Shown: one piece after another, positions 28,779-38,207 of the stretch
How positions within the stretch are numbered: position 1 is the first letter of the stretch
Layout: the number at the start of each line of letters is the position of its first letter
DNA from: Planctomycetaceae bacterium
GTDB taxonomy: Bacteria > Planctomycetota > Planctomycetia > Planctomycetales > Planctomycetaceae
Assembly (NCBI GenBank): GCA_041398825.1
Contig: JAWKTX010000006.1
Span: 248,001-312,000, forward strand
DNA length: 64,000 nucleotides
Direction of reading: 5' to 3'
Made by a program: the position numbers and the translations under genes
Notes under the pieces: generated by a model
The model's input: only the letters and a program-made list of their open reading frames with translations
Told to the model about the DNA's origin: nothing
Database searches by the model: none

Positions 28779-30059
28779 TCATTCACCAAAAATAGTTTCA
28801 ACGTTACCCCGCAGAACCAGGCGTCCCAGATCGACAGCCCGATCAACAGACCAGCTACGCCCCAGGACAAACTCTTCTGCCAGTACTTTCGCAAGAATCC
28901 GTCGGTACATCGCAAACTTGGGAAGTGCAAACTCCAGCTTATACATATCACTGTAGTACCCAATTTGCTTTGTCATCGGAACTGCCTGCAGTCGACTTCG
29001 ACAATCCTTCTCAATGAAGGTTGGGATGTTCGAATACCACCAGTGCCCGCTGGTAATAACATTCGGGAAGATCCAGGCATAACTGACCAGTTCCTGGTTA
29101 CTTGTCTCTGACAACACTGAGATGGGGAATTTCACTTGGGGGAAGGCGTTGAACAGTCGCTTGTACTGGATCAGAGACACTCTCTTATCGTACAGGTCCT
29201 GCCCCTGAAAGACTCCGGATTCATAAACCCGTCGATTGACGCCAATCATCAGATCGAATGGCAATTGAAATTCCGCACAATACTCCGCCAGCGTCCAGAA
29301 GACGAAGTTGCTGAGGCCCCGTGCCTCATCAGTATTTAATTCTTTGCCGGAAAACACTTTCGAAACGAGTTCGTCCGATGTTCCGACGCCGACAGGCTCC
29401 GGGGAAAAATCCGGTGGCAATGAAATCGCGCAGGCGCGAGCTCCACGGGACTTGAAGTGTTGAAACAGCTTGCCAATGGCGTCTTTCAGCGACGCGGCGT
29501 TCGAAGGGGAGTCTCCGGTCGCTTTTGTCAGGCGTGCACGCACCTCCGGCTTTGTGAGATGGAATACGAGGTCGTCCGTGCGCAGGCACGGCACGTAAAG
29601 CCGGGTGTCAAACCCTTCTAACGTGTCATCGAAGTCGTTGGTCAGGTACACCTGATCGAGACCACTGCGTTCAAGGACAGTTTCTTCCCAGCCTTCAGAC
29701 TGCATCTGCGCCAATGCAGTGTCATACAGTGTTTCCCAGTTGCCGGTTGTGATCCGCTCCTCCTGAAAATTGAAGAAAACCTGACACATTTCCAGCAGCC
29801 AGCTGTATTGAGCGGTGTTTTCGATGGTTGACAACCACGGTACAAGTCGTCCCACCTTTTCTTTGGGCGAAATTCCGGCTTCTTCGATTTGTTCCTTCGG
29901 CAGTCCCGCCGAATGCGCAAGCTCTGTGTAGTAGTGGTAGCCAAGTATGTCTGCCAGCGTTTCAGATGCGGCGGAATGGGGATTGATGTGTGAATGCGGA
30001 TCGATCAACCGCATTTCCTGAAGCGGCGAAAGAATCTCTTGTATCAGTGAACTCGACAT
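28779..30059 (-). CDS. Glucuronate-isomerase-like amidohydrolase
   Basis: A 426-residue TIM-barrel metal-dependent hydrolase of the UxaC branch. Evidence: the metal-binding 'DPHSHINPHS' near residue 20; 'VYLTNDFDDTLEGFDT' (compare the TTDDP region of UxaC); 'ISVLSETSNQELVSYAWIFPNV'; and the UxaC-like end 'SRLQAVPMTKQIGYYSDMYK' followed by a 'FAMYRRILAKVL' segment. It is shorter than classical glucuronate isomerase and no uronate pathway genes are nearby, so the substrate is open. The frame extends 216 codons further upstream, but that part overlaps the divergent promoter region and the M20 peptidase gene; ATG 30059 (MSSSLIQEILSPLQ) starts where family similarity begins. Confidence 0.8.
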   Translation of the reverse strand: MSSSLIQEILSPLQEMRLIDPHSHINPHSAASETLADILGYHYYTELAHSAGLPKEQIEEAGISPKEKVGRLVPWLSTIENTAQYSWLLEMCQVFFNFQEERITTGNWETLYDTALAQMQSEGWEETVLERSGLDQVYLTNDFDDTLEGFDTRLYVPCLRTDDLVFHLTKPEVRARLTKATGDSPSNAASLKDAIGKLFQHFKSRGARACAISLPPDFSPEPVGVGTSDELVSKVFSGKELNTDEARGLSNFVFWTLAEYCAEFQLPFDLMIGVNRRVYESGVFQGQDLYDKRVSLIQYKRLFNAFPQVKFPISVLSETSNQELVSYAWIFPNVITSGHWWYSNIPTFIEKDCRSRLQAVPMTKQIGYYSDMYKLEFALPKFAMYRRILAKVLAEEFVLGRSWSVDRAVDLGRLVLRGNVETIFGE

Positions 30060-30221
30060 AACGGTCCCGAATCTTACGTTGAACCTGGTAACTTGCCTTT
30101 TGCCCCACGATCGGGGATGTTGTCCTGTCCGGCAGTGTCGTAAGCACCGCGCTGAATCGCAAGACAGCCGAATCACTTTTCCGTCGGACACTTTGAAGCG
30201 AGAACAATAAGCGAGAATCTG

Positions 30222-31361
30222 ATGCGAACCCTTTCGTACCTCACTGAGATGATTCGATACCCGTCCGTCAGTTCCGAATCCAACGTCGCTGTGACGGAGC
30301 ACGTTGAAAGTTGGCTCGTCGAGCTCGGCTTCGAGGTAGAACGGGTTGACTACTCCGATGACAACGGTGTTCGAAAGGCAAGCGTTTTGGGTCGAAAGGG
30401 CCCTATGGGCCAAAAGCCCGGTGATGGTCTTGCGTACTTCGGTCACACAGATGTGGTCCCTGTCAATTCGTGGAGCTTCCCCGAAGCCGGGCCATGGGAA
30501 CCATTTCAGGCGGATGGTCGCCTGTACGGTCGAGGCTCCTGCGATATGAAGGGGTCTGTCGCTTGCATGCTTGCTGCGTTGGAGGCGGTCCGGGACCAAC
30601 CGCTCAAGACCCCCCTTTATTTCGCGGTGACAGCGGATGAGGAGGTCGGTATGCGCGGTGCCAGGGAACTTGTCGCTTCCAGTCAGATCTATCGGGAGAT
30701 TGTTCAAAACCAGTCAAGAACGATCATCGGGGAACCCACTCTGCTACAGGTGGTCCACGCCCACAAGGGAGGAAGAGCGGTCAAAGTGACATCGCATGGT
30801 CGGGCTGCACATTCCAGCACCGGGCTTGGGGTGAATGCCAACCTCGCCATGGTTCCTTTCCTTCTGGGTGTTAAAGAAATCTATGATGAAATGGAATCCT
30901 CTTCTGTCTGGCGAGACGATCGGTTCCACCCCCCGACACCAACGATGAACTTCACCGTCAACGATAACAACGGCGCGCTGAACATTACGGCTCCACAAAG
31001 CACCTGTATCGTATACTTTCGGCCAATGCCCAATCAGCCAGCTGATGAGGCTGTCGAACGCCTGCGAACACTTGCCGAGAATCTGGGACTACAGTTCGAA
31101 CTTCTTTTTAAAGGCACGCCGCTCTATACGGACCCGGATTCAGCCTTCGCGAAGGAACTGGTGACTCAAACTGAGTACCCCAGCTCTCGCACAGTCGCAT
31201 ACGGTACCGACGGGGCTGTCTTCACAGAACTGAAGAACATTGTGGTGCTTGGTCCGGGGAGCATCGACCAGGCGCACACGGACGATGAATGGATTGCAAT
31301 GGATCAATTGGAACAGGGGACGGCTCTCTACGAGAAGCTCATCCGACGCTGGTGCATCTGA
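30222..31361 (+). CDS. M20-family metallopeptidase/deacylase (ArgE/DapE-like)
   Basis: A 379-residue di-zinc amidohydrolase. Metal and catalytic residues are all present: the His in FGHTDVVP with its catalytic Asp, the bridging Asp in GRGSCDMKG, the general-base Glu pair in TADEEVG, a zinc Glu in IGEPT, and the final His in QAHTDDEW. The dimerisation (lid) domain is inserted at about residues 180-295 (AHKGGRAVKVTSHGRAAHSS). The family includes acetylornithine deacetylase, succinyl-diaminopimelate desuccinylase and carboxypeptidases; the sequence alone does not choose among them. Monocistronic, with a strong hairpin downstream; divergent from the UxaC-like gene. Confidence 0.92.
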   Translation: MRTLSYLTEMIRYPSVSSESNVAVTEHVESWLVELGFEVERVDYSDDNGVRKASVLGRKGPMGQKPGDGLAYFGHTDVVPVNSWSFPEAGPWEPFQADGRLYGRGSCDMKGSVACMLAALEAVRDQPLKTPLYFAVTADEEVGMRGARELVASSQIYREIVQNQSRTIIGEPTLLQVVHAHKGGRAVKVTSHGRAAHSSTGLGVNANLAMVPFLLGVKEIYDEMESSSVWRDDRFHPPTPTMNFTVNDNNGALNITAPQSTCIVYFRPMPNQPADEAVERLRTLAENLGLQFELLFKGTPLYTDPDSAFAKELVTQTEYPSSRTVAYGTDGAVFTELKNIVVLGPGSIDQAHTDDEWIAMDQLEQGTALYEKLIRRWCI

Positions 31362-31401
31362 AGCCACGCAAAGTTTCAAATACTCGGGAGATTTCCTCCA
31401 C

Positions 31402-31439
31402 GAAAAAGGATTCAGCCTGTCGAGAATCGACAGGCTGAA
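31402..31439. terminator. Strong hairpin after the M20 gene, probably a terminator in both directions
   Basis: A 13-bp perfect inverted repeat TTCAGCCTGTCGA / TCGACAGGCTGAA (31411-31423 with 31427-31439) and a very short loop. On the minus strand it is followed by TCCTTTTTCG; on the plus strand only by ATGATTTCT. It lies 50 bp after the M20 stop. Confidence 0.75.
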
Positions 31440-31811
31440 ATGATTTCTCCGGTGGATACTTCCCAGCAAAACGGGTTGGGTTTCGCCAGGTTCGAATATG
31501 CTCAGAGCATGATGTCGCTGTACCTGCACTTCGGACCTCAGACCCGGTTCATACAAAAGCAGCTGGAGCTTTCCATCAATTTTGCGAAAGTCCATGCAGT
31601 CTATCCTCGCGAAATAACGTCAGAAATGCGTGCACTTTCCAAGCAGCAAACACGGTGCTCAGAAAGTCCAGCGCCAGTCACTGTCCAGCTGCCAAACGCA
31701 TCGATGACCGTCAGAAATGGAACAGCCGAGTCATCTTTCCGCCCATCGCTGACATCTTATGACGGCGACGGAAGATGCGATCGCCTCAAGCCCCGTACCA
31801 CCTGACAGCAG
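31440..31811. other. Gap between the M20 gene and the first NtrC-like gene
   Basis: About 370 bp between converging genes. One open frame exists on each strand (plus 31440-31805; minus 31140-31595, which runs back into the M20 gene), but neither has a ribosome-binding site or a recognisable sequence. I see no structured element beyond the terminator hairpin to its left. Confidence 0.45.
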
Positions 31812-33164
31812 TTACCGAATTTCCAGCTGTTTGATTTTCTGTTGCAGGTTTTGGCGGTGAACGCCGAGCCGTCGGGCAGCAGCGCTGACGTTATCATTTT
31901 CGGCCGCGAGGGCTCTGCGAATGGCCATGACTTCAAAATCTCGCGTCAGTCGCAGCGTTGCTTCTGTGAGAGGTAAATCCAGATACCGGGCAAATTCGCT
32001 GTATGCGTCGACCTGAGAATGCGGTTGAGAAAGTCCAAGGTCCTGCGGCAGAATTGTTGTGGAATCGGACATCGCTGCCGCCGACAACATCATCTGCCGC
32101 AACTCCCGAATGTTTCCAGGCCAGTCATGCTGCAGAAGGGCATTCACTGCTTCTCCGGAAAGCTGACGATCGTCGGGAAGAAACTCACTGGCCAGCATCA
32201 GGATGTCTTCATGCCGACTTCGCAGGGGGGGAAGAAAGAGTTCTATTCCTTTCATGCGAAAATAGAGATCATGTCGAAAGACTTTCTCCTGAATCGCGTC
32301 TTCAAGGTGCTGGTGGGTGGCGCTGACGATGCGTACATCGACCGGGACGCACTGTTCAGTGCCAACGGGCTGGACAACTGATTCCTGAAGTACCCGAAGC
32401 AACCGTGTTTGCACGCCGGGGGGCATGTCACCGATCTCATCCAGAAACAGGGTCCCACCATCTGCCTGACGGAAGACGCCATCTCGATTCCTGTCGGCTC
32501 CCGTAAACGATCCTTTGATATGGCCAAATAGTTCACTTTCCACAAGAGACTCAGCGATCGCGGCGGTATTTACGGCGATGAACGGCCCGTTTGCCCGATG
32601 GCTGCGGGCGTGAAGTTCGCGAGCGACGAGTTCTTTGCCGGTTCCGCTTTCCCCTCGAATCAATACGGGCAGATCTGTTCGCGCAGCGCGTTCAATCTGC
32701 CCGAACAGTTTCTGCATCGCCCGGCTGACACCCAGCATGTGACCAAATTTGTGTCCCGTGGAGATCTGGCGCTGCAGTCGTTCGACGGTCTGCTGAAGGC
32801 CCACTCTCTGTTCCGAACGGCGGACAATAGCGCGAAGATGTTCAAGGTCGTACGGTTTGGTGAGAAAATCGGAAGCACCGCTCCGAATGCATTCCACTGC
32901 GTGGTGAACGGTATCGCTGGCGGTGACAACGATCATTTCCGGATGAACCATATTTGAATGTTGTTGCAGCTGCCGCAGCACGCCGAGGCCATCCAGGACA
33001 GGCATGTTCAGGTCCAGGAAGACCAGATCCGGGGCGTTGGATGCAATGGCGTCCAGTGCATCCTGACCATTGGCGGCTTCAAAGATGATTCGATTCTCGC
33101 CCTTCAGCGCCCTGGCCATTCCATATCGCGCAGATTGCTCGTCGTCGGCAATGAGGATTTTCAC
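31812..33164 (-). CDS. NtrC-family sigma-54-dependent response regulator
   Basis: A 450-residue regulator in the order receiver, AAA+, Fis-type HTH. The receiver has the acidic pocket (ILIADDEQ), phospho-acceptor Asp in VFLDLNMPVLDG and the Lys in FLTKPYD. The AAA+ domain has Walker A GESGTGKE, the sigma-54 contact loop GSFTGA, Walker [12 protein letters not shown] and an R-finger region. The HTH is AAARRLGVHRQNLQQKIKQL. GTG 33164 is chosen because the receiver begins there (VKILIADDEQ); the frame stays open to 33335 without similarity. It is divergent from a second NtrC-type gene. The cognate kinase is not adjacent; the kinase at 17745 is a candidate only by type. Confidence 0.93.
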   Translation of the reverse strand: MKILIADDEQSARYGMARALKGENRIIFEAANGQDALDAIASNAPDLVFLDLNMPVLDGLGVLRQLQQHSNMVHPEMIVVTASDTVHHAVECIRSGASDFLTKPYDLEHLRAIVRRSEQRVGLQQTVERLQRQISTGHKFGHMLGVSRAMQKLFGQIERAARTDLPVLIRGESGTGKELVARELHARSHRANGPFIAVNTAAIAESLVESELFGHIKGSFTGADRNRDGVFRQADGGTLFLDEIGDMPPGVQTRLLRVLQESVVQPVGTEQCVPVDVRIVSATHQHLEDAIQEKVFRHDLYFRMKGIELFLPPLRSRHEDILMLASEFLPDDRQLSGEAVNALLQHDWPGNIRELRQMMLSAAAMSDSTTILPQDLGLSQPHSQVDAYSEFARYLDLPLTEATLRLTRDFEVMAIRRALAAENDNVSAAARRLGVHRQNLQQKIKQLEIR

Positions 33165-33371
33165 GGTAGTAGGGCTCGCCTTGTCAGCTTGGAGACAGGT
33201 TTTATCGATTAAGCAGTCTGGGACCAGGTGACGATCGTATTTCACCACATCGTTGCCGGAGTTCACCCGACCGACGGCAAAAGACAACCTAACGTTGAGA
33301 GATCCCCTCTCTCGCATTTTGCAACATGTTGCCATGGATGGCCACGCTGTTTCCTTTGTGGCATTTCACGC

Positions 33372-33387
33372 TGGGAACAGTTTTGCA
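33372..33387 (+). promoter_or_regulatory. Candidate sigma-54 promoter in the divergent regulator intergenic region
   Basis: TGGGAACAGTTTTGCA matches the -24/-12 consensus TGGCACG-N4-TTGCA at the invariant GG and GC with exact 10-bp spacing, and keeps TTTTGCA. It would start transcription about 85 bp upstream of the plus-strand regulator at 33484. The surrounding 319-bp gap (33165-33483) between the two NtrC-type genes contains nothing else I can name. Prediction from pattern only. Confidence 0.4.
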
Positions 33388-33483
33388 GGTGCTCCAAAAA
33401 CGCATTTGACAAGTAGTCGACATCTGCCGGGAAAATTATTGGCAGCAATTATTACGTCGACGGGACAACCGAGGGGAATACTT

Positions 33484-34881
33484 ATGGCACGCGGTGCATC
33501 CGGATCTTTGCTGGTCGTCGATGATGATCGCCACATCCAAAACGCTATGGCTGACTATCTGAGAAGCCTGGGCCATCGAACGGAAACCGCCTCCACATGT
33601 ACGGAAGCCATCGAACGAATGGAAGAGTTTCCATTCGAAGTCGTTGTCTGCGATGTGAATCTGCCTGATCAGGACGGCTTTCAGCTCCTGACGTGGGCAC
33701 GTGAGAACACACCTGAGACCGCAATCATCCTGCTGACCGGATTTGGCACGATCGAAAGCGCTGTCGAAGCTATCCGAATGGGGGCATTCGATTATCTGAC
33801 GAAGCCCGTGATCGATGAAGAACTGCGATTCTCAATCGATCGAGCACTTGGTCAACGGCAAATTCTTGTCGAAAACAAGAAGCTCAAGGCGCAACTTACG
33901 CAGCGTTTCGGTCTCTCCAGCATTGTTGGAAAAGACTATAAGATGCTGCGGATGTTTGAGCTGATCGAGAGCGTAGCTGACACACGAACTACGGTATTGA
34001 TTCTCGGTGAGAGCGGTACCGGCAAGACAATGACGGCCCGTTCTATTCATCAGCTCAGCAATCGCGCAGACCGTCCCTTTGTTGAAGTTGCCTGCGGAGC
34101 ACTTCCCGAGAATCTGCTCGAAAGCGAACTGTTCGGGCATGTAGCCGGTTCCTTCACCGGAGCCTCTCATGACAAGGTCGGGAAGTTCCTTCAGGCTGAC
34201 GGTGGAACCCTGTTCCTGGATGAAATTGCTACCGCATCACCATCGCTGCAGGTGAAGCTGCTTCGTGTCATTCAGGATCGCGAATTTGAACCGGTCGGCG
34301 GTAACACGACTCATAAGGTGGACGTTCGGCTCATCCTCGCGACACATACGAATCTGGAAGAAGCTGTCGCAAACGGCCAGTTCCGAGAAGACCTCTACTA
34401 TCGAATTAACGTCATCACACTGACGCAGCCACCGTTGCGTGAACGTATCGGTGACATTCCTTTGCTTGTTGACAATTACATCCGGATCTTCGCCGAACAA
34501 ACCGGGCGGGCCGTCAAGCAGATTGACGACATGGCAATGCAGGCATTGCAGCAATACCACTGGCCCGGAAATGTTCGTGAGCTTGTGAATGTGATTGAAC
34601 GGGCTGTGGTCCTTTGCCGCGATGGTCACGTGACAGCCGCCGATCTTCCCGAGAAGTTATTTGCCCACCATGAGCACAGAAATATTGATGCTCAACTTTC
34701 CGGAGCCTCTCTGAAGGCGGCTTTAACTCAGCCAGAACGTCAGTTGATCATCCAGGCCCTTGAATCCAACGGATGGAATCGACAAAAGACCGCAAAGGCT
34801 CTGGGAATCAATCGGACAACGCTCTACAAGAAAATGCGACGCTACGAGATCGACTTCGAGTCTGTCTACAAGCACATTTAA
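33484..34881 (+). CDS. NtrC-family sigma-54-dependent response regulator
   Basis: A 465-residue regulator with the same receiver, AAA+ and Fis-HTH order as its divergent neighbour, but clearly a different paralogue. Receiver: LLVVDDDRH, phospho-acceptor Asp in [13 protein letters not shown], Lys in [11 protein letters not shown]+: [15 protein letters not shown] loop, [36 protein letters not shown] 33484 is supported by GAGGGG upstream; the frame is open back to 33253 but that stretch lies ahead of the receiver. A candidate sigma-54 promoter lies upstream, which would fit self-activation. Closest in style to AtoC/ZraR regulators; target genes unknown. Confidence 0.94.
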   Translation: MARGASGSLLVVDDDRHIQNAMADYLRSLGHRTETASTCTEAIERMEEFPFEVVVCDVNLPDQDGFQLLTWARENTPETAIILLTGFGTIESAVEAIRMGAFDYLTKPVIDEELRFSIDRALGQRQILVENKKLKAQLTQRFGLSSIVGKDYKMLRMFELIESVADTRTTVLILGESGTGKTMTARSIHQLSNRADRPFVEVACGALPENLLESELFGHVAGSFTGASHDKVGKFLQADGGTLFLDEIATASPSLQVKLLRVIQDREFEPVGGNTTHKVDVRLILATHTNLEEAVANGQFREDLYYRINVITLTQPPLRERIGDIPLLVDNYIRIFAEQTGRAVKQIDDMAMQALQQYHWPGNVRELVNVIERAVVLCRDGHVTAADLPEKLFAHHEHRNIDAQLSGASLKAALTQPERQLIIQALESNGWNRQKTAKALGINRTTLYKKMRRYEIDFESVYKHI

Positions 34882-35031
34882 TCTCGACATCAAGGGCCAC
34901 TGTTGACCAGTGGACCATATCAAACATCCATCTGCCCTGAACTTATCGCTGACCAGTCCGGTCACTTTCAGTTTGGGGCAGATTGCGTTGAGAGCTCTGG
35001 ATTGTCCCGGCCTTCCAGCAGCGATCTGAGC

Positions 35032-35634
35032 TCACGCGACCGGTTTCAGGCAGACGTTGTATCGCAGAGCAATTAAACGCATGAGTACGACAACAGACGT
35101 GCTGCCCCACAGGCAGATGTCATCATGGAAATGCCCCCATCGCAGGAGAATCAGAGTCCAGCCACCGACAAACGCGCAGGTTGCGTAGAGCGGTGTCGAA
35201 GGGCGAAACAAGCTTGGCACTTCATTGCAAACAATGTCTCCGATCACGCCGCCAAATGTCCCCGTCATTACCCCAAAGAGCACGGCGACAAAAGGTGCGA
35301 CATCAGACTGAATCGCGTAACTTGTGCCAACCACGCTGAAAAGAGCAAGGCCGAATGCATCCGGGATATCCAGAAACCTGGTGAACCAATCGGGAATTCG
35401 GGGGACGAGTGAGGCGATGCCCGCAACGCAGAATACGATGATCGGGTAATGGGGATGCTGAATCCAGAAGAGTGGGTGCCTGTCCAGCAGAAGGTCACGC
35501 AGGGTTCCGCCGCCGAATGCAGTCATAAAGGCGACTGCAAAAACGCCAACAATGTCCATCTGTTTGCGGCGGGCAAGTAGTACGCCAAAGACGGCTCCGC
35601 TGACGACTGCCAGAAATTCGATGATGGTTGCCAT
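35032..35634 (-). CDS. TRIC-like (UPF0126) trimeric cation-channel family protein
   Basis: A 200-residue inner-membrane protein with about six TM helices in two repeats. Each repeat carries the family's glycine-rich signature: TAFGGGTLRDLLLDRHP in the first half and GTFGGVIGDIVCNEVP in the second. Prokaryotic TRIC proteins of this family form trimeric monovalent-cation channels; other members have been linked to glycine uptake, so the substrate is not certain. The start lies 3 bp after the stop of the CinA-like gene, so the two are co-transcribed. Length is normal. Confidence 0.92.
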   Translation of the reverse strand: MATIIEFLAVVSGAVFGVLLARRKQMDIVGVFAVAFMTAFGGGTLRDLLLDRHPLFWIQHPHYPIIVFCVAGIASLVPRIPDWFTRFLDIPDAFGLALFSVVGTSYAIQSDVAPFVAVLFGVMTGTFGGVIGDIVCNEVPSLFRPSTPLYATCAFVGGWTLILLRWGHFHDDICLWGSTSVVVLMRLIALRYNVCLKPVA

Positions 35635-35637
35635 GTT

Positions 35638-36219
35638 TCAGAGGTTTTCCGCCAGAAATGTCAGTGCTTCGACAACGGCTGCCTGCTGCCGCAGCTGGCG
35701 AAGCGCAGCGCCGTCGGATACGGACACTGACAGTTCCGTCAATTGAATCAGTCTTGTCGAGATTCTCTCGGGCAGACGCTCCTCGCCATCCGGTACTCTC
35801 TTCGCAATACCCAGCCAAACGACACCATCCAGCCCGGCAGGAGCTCCGGGGCCGAGGTGTCCCGTGATGCTCAGCGACACATCTGCATGAGGCGTCATTT
35901 GAAGAACCCCCGTCGCCATTTGTGTGGCGATGACTTCACTAACCGGACCTGGGTTAGCCAACAGACCGCGGTCCGCTCCCAGCCAGCAGGCTTTGGTTTC
36001 GACCTGATAAACGACGGTGGATCCCGCAAGGAAATCTGAAACGCCGGGAATTCGGCCCAGCGTGGCTGCGATAAGCCCGGCGGTGCAACTTTCGGCAAAG
36101 ACGACTTTCTGTGTATGAAATTCAGAGGAAGCCGCCTTCAGCAACTCAACAACCCGTGTCGCAGCGTGATCCATTTGGCTCTGGAGATCCGCAGAACCAG
36201 AAAGTGATGTGGCAAGCAT
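35638..36219 (-). CDS. CinA C-terminal-domain nicotinamide-nucleotide amidase
   Basis: A 193-residue single-domain CinA-C (PncC-type) protein. It would hydrolyse nicotinamide mononucleotide to nicotinate mononucleotide in pyridine-nucleotide recycling. Key segments: VVFAESCTAGLIAATLGRIPG (catalytic Ser-Cys-Thr region), GSTVVYQVETKACWLG, SITGHLGPG, and the C-terminal helix. The competence/damage-inducible N-terminal MoCF-like domain of full CinA is absent, as in E. coli PncC. ATG 36219 is chosen because GGGAG lies upstream; earlier in-frame starts (36240, 36417) would overlap the divergent ABC-F gene or lack a site. It leads the two-gene operon with the TRIC-like channel. Confidence 0.9.
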   Translation of the reverse strand: MLATSLSGSADLQSQMDHAATRVVELLKAASSEFHTQKVVFAESCTAGLIAATLGRIPGVSDFLAGSTVVYQVETKACWLGADRGLLANPGPVSEVIATQMATGVLQMTPHADVSLSITGHLGPGAPAGLDGVVWLGIAKRVPDGEERLPERISTRLIQLTELSVSVSDGAALRQLRQQAAVVEALTFLAENL

Positions 36220-36415
36220 CGCAGAATTCTCCCATTTCATCGTCGAAAGTCGGTATTCTGACGACGGAAACGGGAATTGCCATGGCTCCGCTTGATGCAG
36301 TTGCCGTTCCCAGGTACACAGACGCACCCAAACTTCGTCGTAACCCCTGTTCTGCAGTACTGATTGTGGAATGGAAGGTTTCGAATTCGCCTTTTTTTCG
36401 TACTCGCGAACGCTC

Positions 36416-38200
36416 ATGTCGGTTTTGATGCAACTGGTCGACGGCCAGAAAAGTTACGGTGATCAGCAACTGCTTGATAACGCTTCGGTCACCCTGTATG
36501 AAAACGAGAAGGTCGGATTCATTGGCCGAAACGGCGCTGGGAAATCCACACTCTTGCGCGTATTGCTGGGGGAAGAAGAACTCGACAGTGGTGAAGTCAT
36601 TCGGTCGCCACGGCTGCGTGTCGGGTATCTGCGCCAGCATGACCCTTTCCAGCCGGGGGAGTCTGCACTCGACTTTCTGATGCGGGACAGTGAACAACCG
36701 GACTGGAAGTGCGGCGAAGTCGCGGCCCAGTTCGAACTGAAAGGCGACTACCTTCACGGCCCCGTGAAAGGCCTTTCGGGAGGCTGGCAAACTCGTGTCA
36801 AGCTGGCCGCCCTGCTGCTGCACGATCCGAATCTCTTGCTGCTCGACGAACCAACGAACTTTCTTGACCTGCGGACTCAGATTCTTCTGGAACATTTTCT
36901 ACGGGATTTTCCCGCCGCTTGTTTGATTGTTTCGCACGACCGCGAATTCCTCACTGCAACGTGCAACCAAACGCTGGACCTGAATCGTGGTAAGCTCACA
37001 ATGTACAGTGGCAAGATTGGTCCCTACCTGCAGCAGCTGGAGGAGGATAAGCAGCGAGCCGAGCGCACCAACGCAGCGGTGATGGCCAAGCAAAAGCAAC
37101 TCCAGCGGTTTATCGATAAGAACCGCGCTCGGGCAACGACCGCAAGCCAGGCCAGAAGTAAACAAAAGCAGTTGGACCGCCTTTCTCTGGAAGAGATTGA
37201 GGTCGATCTTCCGACCGCACATATTCGGGCTCCTCTCGTGGAACCTCGACAAGGGCCGGCCCTGAGGTGTCTTGATCTGGCAATTGGCTATCCCGATCAT
37301 ACGATCGCGACCGGGATTGAACTGGAAGTTGAACACCAACAACGTGCAGCCATTGTTGGGGACAATGGACAAGGCAAAACGACACTTCTGCGCACACTCG
37401 TGGATTCGCTGAAGCCGATTTCCGGACAGGCGAGATGGGGTTACGGATGCGAAATCGGCGTTTACGCCCAGCACGTATACACCTCGTTGCCACCAGATCA
37501 AACCGTGCTGGAATATCTGGAATACAATTCCCGTCCGGGCACCACCACGCAGGATTGCCTGGCGTGTGCTGGCTCATTGCTGTTCCGAGGTGGGCATACG
37601 AAGAAACCAATTCGTGTGCTGTCCGGTGGTGAACGCGCGCGACTTTGCATGGCGGGACTTTTGCTCGGTACTTACAACATTCTGATCCTGGACGAACCCG
37701 GGAACCACCTGGATGTGGAAACGGTTGAATCACTTGCAGAAGCGTTGCTCGCCTACAAGGGCACCGTCATTTTTACGAGCCATGACCGTCACTTTGTGCG
37801 TCGCATCGCAACGAATGTTATCGAAGTACGCGACGGACGAGTCCGAAATTACTCCGGCGACTACGATGCCTATCTCTACTATGTGAACAAGGAGATTGAT
37901 GAAGGCGAACGTGAACGAGCCGGAAATCGTATGGCTGGAGCGCCTGCTGCCAAAATCGGGAAGACGGAAAAGCCAGCCGCGGCAAAAGATCAGCATTCGA
38001 TGCGCAAACAGTTGCGAAATCTGGAAAAAGCGATCGCAAAACTCGATGACCAGAAGAAGGCACTCAATGCCGAACTGTTGAACACTTCAGATGTGGATCG
38101 AGCGATGAACCTGCACAACCAAATTGAAGAACTGACACGTGAACTCGAAGAGTCTGAAGCGAAATGGTGCGAGTTGCAGGAGGAGCTTGGCGAATGGTGA
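36416..38200 (+). CDS. ABC-F family ATPase (Uup/Ettα-like)
   Basis: A 594-residue soluble protein with two ABC ATPase domains in one chain and no TM helices: the ABC-F family of ribosome-associated translation factors. Domain 1: GRNGAGKST, LSGGWQTRVKLA, LLLLDEPTNFLD. The linker between domains (AERTNAAVMAKQKQLQRFID) is the tRNA-interacting region. Domain 2: GDNGQGKTT, LSGGERARLCMAG, and ILILDEPGNHLD, where the usual EPTNHLD Thr is Gly. A C-terminal coiled coil (about 530-590) suggests the Uup-type subgroup. The start is ATG 36416 or 36428; both lack a strong ribosome-binding site. Confidence 0.93.
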   Translation: MSVLMQLVDGQKSYGDQQLLDNASVTLYENEKVGFIGRNGAGKSTLLRVLLGEEELDSGEVIRSPRLRVGYLRQHDPFQPGESALDFLMRDSEQPDWKCGEVAAQFELKGDYLHGPVKGLSGGWQTRVKLAALLLHDPNLLLLDEPTNFLDLRTQILLEHFLRDFPAACLIVSHDREFLTATCNQTLDLNRGKLTMYSGKIGPYLQQLEEDKQRAERTNAAVMAKQKQLQRFIDKNRARATTASQARSKQKQLDRLSLEEIEVDLPTAHIRAPLVEPRQGPALRCLDLAIGYPDHTIATGIELEVEHQQRAAIVGDNGQGKTTLLRTLVDSLKPISGQARWGYGCEIGVYAQHVYTSLPPDQTVLEYLEYNSRPGTTTQDCLACAGSLLFRGGHTKKPIRVLSGGERARLCMAGLLLGTYNILILDEPGNHLDVETVESLAEALLAYKGTVIFTSHDRHFVRRIATNVIEVRDGRVRNYSGDYDAYLYYVNKEIDEGERERAGNRMAGAPAAKIGKTEKPAAAKDQHSMRKQLRNLEKAIAKLDDQKKALNAELLNTSDVDRAMNLHNQIEELTRELEESEAKWCELQEELGEW

Positions 38201-38207
38201 CGGCGAG

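Noticed and set aside
28779..30707. Long 642-codon frame of the UxaC-like gene
   Set aside because: The first 216 codons run antisense to the M20 gene and through the divergent promoter gap and lack family similarity; the gene is called from ATG 30059.
31140..31595. Minus-strand frame of 151 codons after the M20 gene
   Set aside because: Half is antisense to the M20 enzyme, and it crosses the terminator hairpin; no ribosome-binding site or similarity.
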